Below, in pieces: positions 24,682 to 30,127 of a stretch of DNA of 30,127 nucleotides (the stretch's first letter is position 1; each line of letters begins with the position of its first letter). Location: assembly GCF_045863935.1 (NCBI RefSeq), contig NZ_BTVP01000039.1:1-30127 (forward strand), in the 5' to 3' direction. The DNA is from Parvibaculum sp045863935 (GTDB lineage: Bacteria > Pseudomonadota > Alphaproteobacteria > Parvibaculales > Parvibaculaceae). The position numbers and the translations under genes are program-made. The notes beneath the pieces were generated by a model. The model did no database searches. It had not been told where the DNA came from and was given only the letters and a program-made list of their open reading frames with translations.

Positions 24682-24696
24682 TAAAGGAGGACGATC

Positions 24697-25158
24697 ATGA
24701 ACGCCAGCGCCGTTGATACGAATGTGCAGGATCGGATAGCGGCAATGATTTCCGTCTATGGGGAGAACGGCGCGGTGCCGGCGCGCTCGCAATGGGAAGC
24801 TCTCATGTCTCTCCCCGCGGATGCGCCGGTCACTCTTCTGAATTTCTTCAAATTGCGGCGGGAAGCGCATTACGCCGATGGGAGCGGTGTCTCTCCATGC
24901 TCCGGGCAGGAGGCTTTCTCTCGCTACGCCGCCGTCAGCGCGCCGGGCCTTGAAAAAGTCGGCGGGCGCTTCCTGCTGCTTGCGCCTTTCGGTTTTGCCT
25001 TCGTGGGGGAAGACGAGGACTGGGATTTTGTTGCCGCCGGTTCCTATCCGGACAGAAACGCGGTACTCGCGCTCTTTGAAGACCGGGACTACCGCAAGGC
25101 CTATGTCCATCGTGTGGCCGCCTGCGAGCGGCAAAAAGTCCTTCTCTGTCTGGCCTGA
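24697..25158 (+). CDS. DUF1330-like dimeric alpha/beta-barrel protein
   Basis: 153-residue protein of unknown function. The C-terminal half (about 100-153) resembles the DUF1330 / dimeric alpha-beta barrel fold: DWDFVAAGSYPDRNAVLALF, then DRDYRKAYVHRVAACERQKVL. An earlier strand, APVTLLNFFKLRREAHY (about 43-59), fits the same fold. Such domains often bind small molecules or act as monooxygenase-like or chaperone subunits; no activity can be assigned. Start: the ATG at 24697 has a perfect AAAGGAGG (24683-24690) upstream. It is divergent from tetR and lies 65 nt before the OYE-family gene, so it may be the first gene of a TetR-controlled unit. Confidence 0.75.
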   Translation: MNASAVDTNVQDRIAAMISVYGENGAVPARSQWEALMSLPADAPVTLLNFFKLRREAHYADGSGVSPCSGQEAFSRYAAVSAPGLEKVGGRFLLLAPFGFAFVGEDEDWDFVAAGSYPDRNAVLALFEDRDYRKAYVHRVAACERQKVLLCLA

Positions 25159-25223
25159 ACATTTGCCCTCTTCGCCGGATATGCCACAGTCTCCCATCGC
25201 TATTGACTGGGGAGGTCCTTAGA

Positions 25224-26522
25224 ATGTCCGTCACAATATCGTCGCCGTTGACGCTGCCTTGCGGCGCCACATTGAAAAACCGTCTCGCGAAGGGCGCCAT
25301 GACGGAAGGGCTCGGCGATGCACGGAACCAGGCGACAGGTGGCCATGTCCGCCTCTACCGGCGCTGGGCGGAAGGCGGGGCGGGCATGCTCCTTACCGGT
25401 AACGTCCAGGTCGACCGGCGTTATCTGGAGAGGCCCGGCAATGTCGCGATCGACGGCGCGCAGTCGAACGAGGCGATTGCGGCGCTCCGTGAATACGCAA
25501 AAGCAGGCACAGAGAACGGCACTCATCTCTGGATGCAGATTTCCCATGCCGGCCGCCAGACCCCGGCACTGGTGAACAAGGAGCCGGTCGGCCCCTCCGA
25601 TAAGGCGCTCGACATGCCCGGCGCGCAGTTCGGCAAGCCTCGCGCGCTTAGCGGGGCAGAGATCGAGGACGTTATCCGCCGCTTTGCCCATGCCGCCGCC
25701 GTCGCGCGCGATACGGGCTTCACCGGCGTGCAGATTCATGGCGCCCATGGCTATCTCATTTCCGAGTTCCTCTCGCCCGACGTGAACACGCGCACCGACG
25801 AGTGGGGCGGCAGCCTCGAAAATCGCGCGCGGCTTCTCCTTGAGGTCGTTCGCGCCGTGCGCCGCGCCGTTGGCACCGACTTCCCCGTTTCCGTGAAACT
25901 CAACTCGGCCGACTTCCAGCGCGGCGGTTTCAGCCACGAAGACTCCATCCGTGTCGCCACCTGGCTCGATGCGGAAGGCCTCGATCTTCTGGAAATTTCC
26001 GGCGGCACCTACGAGCAGCCGCGCCTCGTCGGTCTCGACGATATGACGCTTCATCCCGAGAAGGCGGAGGTTCGCCGCGAGAGCACCATTGCCCGGGAGG
26101 CCTACTTCCTTGAATACGCAAAGGACATCCGCGCCACCGTGAAAATGCCGCTCATGGTCACAGGCGGTTTCCGTACACTCGCGGGCATGAATGCCGCGCT
26201 CGGCAGCGGCACCATGGATGTCGTCGGCATCGCGCGTCCGCTCTGTGTCGATCCGGCCGTCCCGGCGAAGCTTTTGTCCGGCGTGGCGAAGGAAACGCCC
26301 GCCTACGAGAAAACGCTCCGTCTGGGCCCGGGCATTCTCGGCCCCCACAGCCCGATCAATCTCCTCAAGGCCCTGAACGGCTGGGGTCAGCAGGGCTGGT
26401 TCTGTCTCCAGCTCCTGCGGATGGGTGAAGGCAAGGACCCGGATCCGAAAATGGGCGTCTTCTCTGCCTTTCGCAATTATGCGAAGAACGAGGCGCAAAC
26501 GGCGGCCGCACTGGTGCGCTAG
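25224..26522 (+). CDS. NADH:flavin oxidoreductase, old yellow enzyme family
   Basis: 432-residue FMN-dependent TIM-barrel enzyme that reduces activated C=C bonds of enones, dienoyl-CoAs or similar. Landmarks are LKNRLAKGAMTEGLGD (17-32), WMQISHAGRQTP (103-114), and the highly conserved HGAHGYLISEFLSPDVNTRTDEWGG region (172-196) with the substrate-binding His172 and His175. The FMN phosphate site is near the C-terminal GGFRT... motif. It has no C-terminal Fe-S or FAD/NAD domain, so it is a single-domain OYE rather than a 2,4-dienoyl-CoA reductase. The ATG at 25224 has GGGGAGG (25209-25215) 8 nt upstream. It is 21 nt before the transporter gene, implying co-transcription. Confidence 0.9.
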   Translation: MSVTISSPLTLPCGATLKNRLAKGAMTEGLGDARNQATGGHVRLYRRWAEGGAGMLLTGNVQVDRRYLERPGNVAIDGAQSNEAIAALREYAKAGTENGTHLWMQISHAGRQTPALVNKEPVGPSDKALDMPGAQFGKPRALSGAEIEDVIRRFAHAAAVARDTGFTGVQIHGAHGYLISEFLSPDVNTRTDEWGGSLENRARLLLEVVRAVRRAVGTDFPVSVKLNSADFQRGGFSHEDSIRVATWLDAEGLDLLEISGGTYEQPRLVGLDDMTLHPEKAEVRRESTIAREAYFLEYAKDIRATVKMPLMVTGGFRTLAGMNAALGSGTMDVVGIARPLCVDPAVPAKLLSGVAKETPAYEKTLRLGPGILGPHSPINLLKALNGWGQQGWFCLQLLRMGEGKDPDPKMGVFSAFRNYAKNEAQTAAALVR

Positions 26523-26543
26523 AGCCGGGGCGGGAGCGGGGCG

Positions 26544-28061
26544 ATGGACAGCGTGGAAGGCCACAAGGTCGGTTTCGGTCGGCGGCAGATAATCGGCTGG
26601 CTGCTCGGGCCGGCCCTGCTCGCGCTCACTTTCGTCGTCCCCGCGCCGGAAGGCCTCAGCCAGCTCGGCTGGCATGTTGCGGGTGTCGCAGGTCTCATGG
26701 CTGTCTGGTGGATCGCGGAGCCGATCCCCATTCCCGCAACCTCGCTGCTTCCGATGATCCTCTTTCCGCTCATCGGCGTCGTCGACATTCGCGGTGCCGC
26801 CGCGCCATATGCGCATCCGATCATCTATCTTTTTTTCGGTGGCTTTCTTCTCGCGCTGGCGATGGAGCGGTGGGGCCTTCACCGTCGGATCGCCCTCGGC
26901 CTCATCGGTGCGATGGGCACAAAGCCAACCCACATCGTCGCCGGTTTCATGGTTGCCGCCGCTTTTCTCAGCATGTGGGTCAGCAATACCGCGACGACGC
27001 TGATGATGCTGCCTATCGCGCTCTCCGTCATAGCGCTGCTCGAGGCACAGGCCAGGGACGCGAAGGCGAAGGACGCCGCGGCGAAGTTCTCGCTCGTGCT
27101 TCTACTCGCTGTCGCCTACAGCGCCACCATCGGCGGTCTCGGCACGCTGATCGGTACGCCGCCGAATGCGCTGCTCGCCGCCTTTCTCAGCCAGACCTAC
27201 GGCTTCCAGATCGGCTTCGGCGAATGGATGCTGGTCGGCGTTCCCGTCGTTATCGTCGGCGTGCCGCTCGCCTGGTTTCTGATGACGCGCGTCATCTTCC
27301 GTCTGTCGTCCTTCGAGATCGAGGGTGCCGCCGATGTCATCTCCGTCGAGCGCGGCAAGCTTGGCCGCATCACGCGTCAGGAAATTGCCGTCGCCATCAT
27401 CTTCGCATGCACGGCGCTTGGCTGGGTCACGCAGCCCTTGATCGCCAAAGTGGTACCTTTCGTCTCCGACACGGGCATAGCGCTCATGGGGGGTCTGGCG
27501 CTCTTTCTCGTACCGGTCGATGCGCGCAAGGGCGTCTTCCTCATGGACTGGCAAACCGCAAAGCGTGCACCATGGGATGTCTTCCTGCTTTTCGGCGGCG
27601 GTCTCAGCCTCGCCTCGGGCATCGAGGCACATGGCGTCGCCGCCTGGCTCGGTGCGCTCTTTGACGGCGCGGGCGGCATGCCGACGCTGCTGCTGGTCGC
27701 GCTCGTCTGCATGCTGATCCTGATGCTCACCGAACTCACCAGCAACACGGCGACGGCAGCGACGTTCCTGCCCGTCATCGCCGCGGTCGCCATCACCATC
27801 GGCGAAAATCCGTTGCTGCTTCTCGTGCCCGCGGCAATGGCGGCAAACTGCTCCTTCATGCTGCCGGTCGGTACGCCGCCCAATGCCATCGTCTTCGGCA
27901 GCGGCCGCATTCCCCTGCCGCAAATGGCGAAGGCGGGCCTGTGGCTCAATGTCACCTTTGTCGTGTTGATCGTCGCGATGGTCTATGTCCTCGGGTCGCT
28001 CGTCTTCGGCATAGAGCCTGGCGTGCTGCCAGATTGGGCAACGAACGTGCCGCCTGCCTGA
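26544..28061 (+). CDS. DASS (SLC13-like) anion transporter
   Basis: 505-residue inner-membrane protein of the divalent anion:sodium symporter family, importing dicarboxylates or related anions with Na+. The two inverted-repeat signatures are seen: SNTATTLMMLP (147-157) and SNTATAATFLPV (400-411), each followed later by a GTPPNA loop (IGTPPNALLAAF and VGTPPNAIVF). About 11-13 membrane helices are predicted from the hydrophobic runs. There is no TrkA-C insertion, which distinguishes it from the larger DASS subgroup. Start: ATG 26544 with GGGAG a few bases upstream. The OYE gene ends 21 nt before, so the pair may handle uptake and reduction of one compound; the substrate is not known. Confidence 0.92.
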   Translation: MDSVEGHKVGFGRRQIIGWLLGPALLALTFVVPAPEGLSQLGWHVAGVAGLMAVWWIAEPIPIPATSLLPMILFPLIGVVDIRGAAAPYAHPIIYLFFGGFLLALAMERWGLHRRIALGLIGAMGTKPTHIVAGFMVAAAFLSMWVSNTATTLMMLPIALSVIALLEAQARDAKAKDAAAKFSLVLLLAVAYSATIGGLGTLIGTPPNALLAAFLSQTYGFQIGFGEWMLVGVPVVIVGVPLAWFLMTRVIFRLSSFEIEGAADVISVERGKLGRITRQEIAVAIIFACTALGWVTQPLIAKVVPFVSDTGIALMGGLALFLVPVDARKGVFLMDWQTAKRAPWDVFLLFGGGLSLASGIEAHGVAAWLGALFDGAGGMPTLLLVALVCMLILMLTELTSNTATAATFLPVIAAVAITIGENPLLLLVPAAMAANCSFMLPVGTPPNAIVFGSGRIPLPQMAKAGLWLNVTFVVLIVAMVYVLGSLVFGIEPGVLPDWATNVPPA

Positions 28062-28393
28062 GTGTGTGGATGAGTGTGTGTGGAGTTGCCGCGCGACTGA
28101 ATGTCTTGCGCGAAGGAGAGTTCCGGATTTTGAACCGGCGCAACCCCGCTCAAACGGAAGCCCCGGATTTCCTGTCGGGCGTTCCTTGCGGGGCTGCTTA
28201 TGGAAGTGCTGCTTGCACTCGCCCGCGCTGAAGAGCCGGGCTTATCTCCATTGCCTTTTTGCCTGTGCGCTCAATCAGCGCGGCCTGGGCGTCAGACTGT
28301 CTTTGCGCTTTTCCCTTGGCCTATAAGATTTGCTGACCGGTCGCGCCTGTGAACGGCGTCAGGTCTTGGCTATGTGTCTCAATCGTCTTTCTC

Positions 28394-28423
28394 TTACGGA
28401 AAGACCCGCGTCGGTGGAGCCAT
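28394..28423 (-). CDS. possible 9-aa leader peptide
   Basis: On the - strand AAGGAGGAGG (28442-28433) lies 9 nt before ATG at 28423; the ORF reads MAPPTRVFP and stops at TAA. Its stop codon lies in the loop of the 7-bp hairpin GTCTTTC/GAAAGAC (28385-28405). This layout (strong SD, tiny ORF, overlapping hairpin) is like a leader peptide, but the downstream - strand sequence runs antisense to the transporter and has no gene. Read on the + strand, the same bases are CCTCCTCC, an anti-SD-like motif. Confidence 0.3.
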   Translation of the reverse strand: MAPPTRVFP

Positions 28424-28660
28424 CTTCTTAAACCTCCTCCTTCGTTAGACGTGAAAATGCTACGCCCGAATGTGCGAAAAGGTCAACTAGAATAGGCGTT
28501 TCCGTAATGCGATATGAGTCAGGCATGTTGACCGATGTGGTTTAAATCCGTAGGCGGATGGATTTGTCTGCTCTGCCCGAATGGAGCGGGGCCCAGGCTC
28601 TCTTGACGCTCGCCGCCCTCGCCGTCACTCTCCGGGCAATCAAAGAACAGATTAGAAAGA

Positions 28661-28669
28661 GGGAGGAGG
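28661..28669 (+). promoter_or_regulatory. Shine-Dalgarno that fixes the VOC-protein start
   Basis: GGGAGGAGG ends 2 nt before the in-frame ATG at 28672. An earlier in-frame ATG at 28558 has no usable SD, and its 38 extra residues are not VOC-like. Confidence 0.7.
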
Positions 28670-28671
28670 CG

Positions 28672-29436
28672 ATGTGGCTTCGTCAGGTTGCGCTCGTCGC
28701 GCATGAACGCGATCCGGTGGTCGAGCAGTTGGAGAAAGTCCTTGGACTGAAGACTGCCTACAATGATCCCGAAGTCGGCATATTCGGGTTGATCAATGCC
28801 GTCATGCCGGTCGGCGGTGAGTTCCTCGAAGTCGTGACCCCGGTGAAGGACGATGCATCGGCGTTGCGCTATCTCCATCGCCGCGGCGGCGATGCCGGCT
28901 ACATGCTCATCTTCGAAGTGGAAGATGCAAAGGCGCATCGGACGCGTGTGCTTGGTCTCGGCGCGCGTCAGATCGCAGCGCTCGACAAGAGGTACGTCTT
29001 TACGCATTTCCATCCCGGTGATTTCGGTGGCGTGCTCACCTCGATCGATTCCGTCACCGGTGTCGATAACTGGTTCGATCGCGACAGCGACTGGCCGCCT
29101 GCGGGACCGGACTGGCGCAGCGCGAAGAGCACCAATGCGAAGGGCATTCTCGGCGCTTCCGTACAGACGAAGGCGCCGGCGGCGCTTGCTGCGCGATGGG
29201 GCGAGCTGCTCGGCGTAAAGGTGGAAGAGGGGCGCCTCGGTCCCGAATTGCGCCTCGCGCGCGGCTTCGTCCGCTTCGTCGAGCCGGTGGACGAAGATGG
29301 CACCGGCGTGATCGGCCTCGACATTTCGATGACCGACACCGGGAGGGCGCTTTCGGAGGCAGGGAAGCTCGGTCTGCCCGTCAGCGGCAACGCAGTCGAT
29401 ATCTGTGGCGTTCGCTTCGCGCTCCACGGTGCCTGA
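28672..29436 (+). CDS. glyoxalase-like (VOC-fold) protein
   Basis: 254-residue protein. The N-terminal MWLRQVALVAHERDPVVEQLEKVLGL is the beta-alpha start typical of glyoxalase-like domain proteins (PF13468-like), and Glu53 in GGEFLEVVTPV is the usual VOC metal-ligand position. YMLIFEVEDAKAHRTRV (78-94) and a second VOC-like half (TSIDSVTG...ELLGVKVEE..., ~125-200) follow. No signal peptide. The family includes dioxygenases, isomerases and lyases as well as proteins of unknown function; no substrate is suggested. The start at 28672 is preferred over 28558 for the SD and family N-terminus. It is convergent with glnA. Confidence 0.8.
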   Translation: MWLRQVALVAHERDPVVEQLEKVLGLKTAYNDPEVGIFGLINAVMPVGGEFLEVVTPVKDDASALRYLHRRGGDAGYMLIFEVEDAKAHRTRVLGLGARQIAALDKRYVFTHFHPGDFGGVLTSIDSVTGVDNWFDRDSDWPPAGPDWRSAKSTNAKGILGASVQTKAPAALAARWGELLGVKVEEGRLGPELRLARGFVRFVEPVDEDGTGVIGLDISMTDTGRALSEAGKLGLPVSGNAVDICGVRFALHGA

Positions 29437-29452
29437 CAGTCCCAAACGAAAA

Positions 29453-29477
29453 GGGCCGGAGCGGTGCGCGCCGGCCC
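29453..29477 (-). terminator. probable glnA terminator
   Basis: GGGCCGG (29453-29459) and CCGGCCC (29471-29477) form a 7-bp stem with an 11-nt loop. On the - strand the stem is followed by TTTTCGTTT, the expected T-rich tail after the glnA stop at 29503. A second small palindrome TGATCC-GAA-GGATCA (29491-29505) overlaps the glnA stop codon. Confidence 0.7.
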
Positions 29478-29502
29478 GTCGTTCGTCTCATGATCCGAAG
29501 GA

Positions 29503-30127
<625 letters not shown>

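Larger units (their letters stand above)
28062..28671. other. 610-nt gene-poor region with several hairpins
   Basis: No convincing protein gene, although short ORFs exist on both strands. Several inverted repeats are visible: CCCCGC/GCGGGG (28144-28149 with 28188-28193) enclosing CCCG/CGGG (28162-28165 with 28176-28179); AGTGC/GCACT (28205-28219); GCGCT/AGCGC (28267-28281); CTGAC/GTCAG (28333-28362) enclosing GCC/GGC; and GTCTTTC/GAAAGAC (28385-28405). A near-perfect SD on the - strand (28442-28433) precedes a 9-codon ORF (28423-28394). A short GT-rich near-repeat occurs just after the transporter stop (28061-28083). It may encode a structured RNA or leader, or be decayed sequence; the AUG-proximal SD of the downstream gene is at 28661-28669. 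Confidence 0.5.

Noticed and set aside
25200..26933. 577-codon ORF on the - strand opposite the OYE gene
   Set aside because: Same explanation: shadow of a clear coding gene, composition dominated by Arg, Ala and Glu, no SD or motif.
28061..28083. GT-rich near-repeat after the transporter stop
   Set aside because: Only two imperfect copies of a ~12-nt unit; too short to call a repeat array or mobile element end.
28066..28326. 86-codon ORF in the gene-poor region
   Set aside because: No SD, Cys/Arg-rich random-looking composition, and it spans several hairpins; not supported as a protein gene.

Overview
The window looks like ordinary chromosome from a GC-rich alphaproteobacterium. This rests on the gene order iscR–cysteine desulfurase–sufBCDS–sufT–sufA, the HAGS/KMGKT form of TyrRS, the alphaproteobacterial style of ParE, and PleC-like sensor kinase architecture. 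The mix of crotonases, a coniferyl-aldehyde-type dehydrogenase, an old-yellow-enzyme and a DASS anion transporter would suit a Hyphomicrobiales-type heterotroph such as Parvibaculum, but that genus name is a guess. No rRNA, tRNA, CRISPR, insertion sequence or prophage was seen.

Layout. 1-2504: 3' part of a large AsmA/YhdP-like envelope protein. 2595-2891: small acidic orphan protein, closed by a strong hairpin terminator shared with convergent tyrS. tyrS (-) and anmK (+) diverge. anmK converges on a small alpha/beta hydrolase (-). 6443-14117: one compact nine-gene SUF iron-sulfur operon with gaps of at most 33 nt and two 4-nt GTGA overlaps, ending in a TfoX-domain gene. 14204-15822 (-): two tandem crotonase genes of identical length; the upstream one is broken by a single in-frame TGA. 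16001-17074 (-): coiled-coil diguanylate cyclase, divergent from an aldehyde dehydrogenase (+). 18910-20421 (-): DEAD-box helicase, divergent from an orphan membrane histidine kinase (+). 21920-23974 (-): parE, with a tetR gene just upstream on the same strand. 24637-24681: inverted repeat between tetR and a divergent DUF1330-like gene, followed by an OYE-family oxidoreductase and a DASS transporter. 28062-28671: gene-poor, hairpin-rich stretch. 28672-29436: glyoxalase-like (VOC) protein. 29503 to the window end (-): 3' part of glnA.

How the genes work together. The SUF cluster is the only large pathway unit: IscR senses Fe-S status; two cysteine desulfurases of different classes (IscS/NifS type and SufS type) supply sulfur; SufBCD is the scaffold; SufT and SufA help deliver clusters. 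The tetR/DUF1330/OYE/DASS group may be a small regulated metabolic unit. The rest are independent housekeeping or accessory genes.

Most worth a second look: the TGA-interrupted crotonase, the terminator hairpin embedded in the end of tfoX, the 10-bp inverted repeat containing -35 elements at tetR, and the structured 610-nt intergenic region carrying a 9-codon ORF with a near-perfect Shine-Dalgarno. Nothing here clearly amounts to a new multi-gene system.
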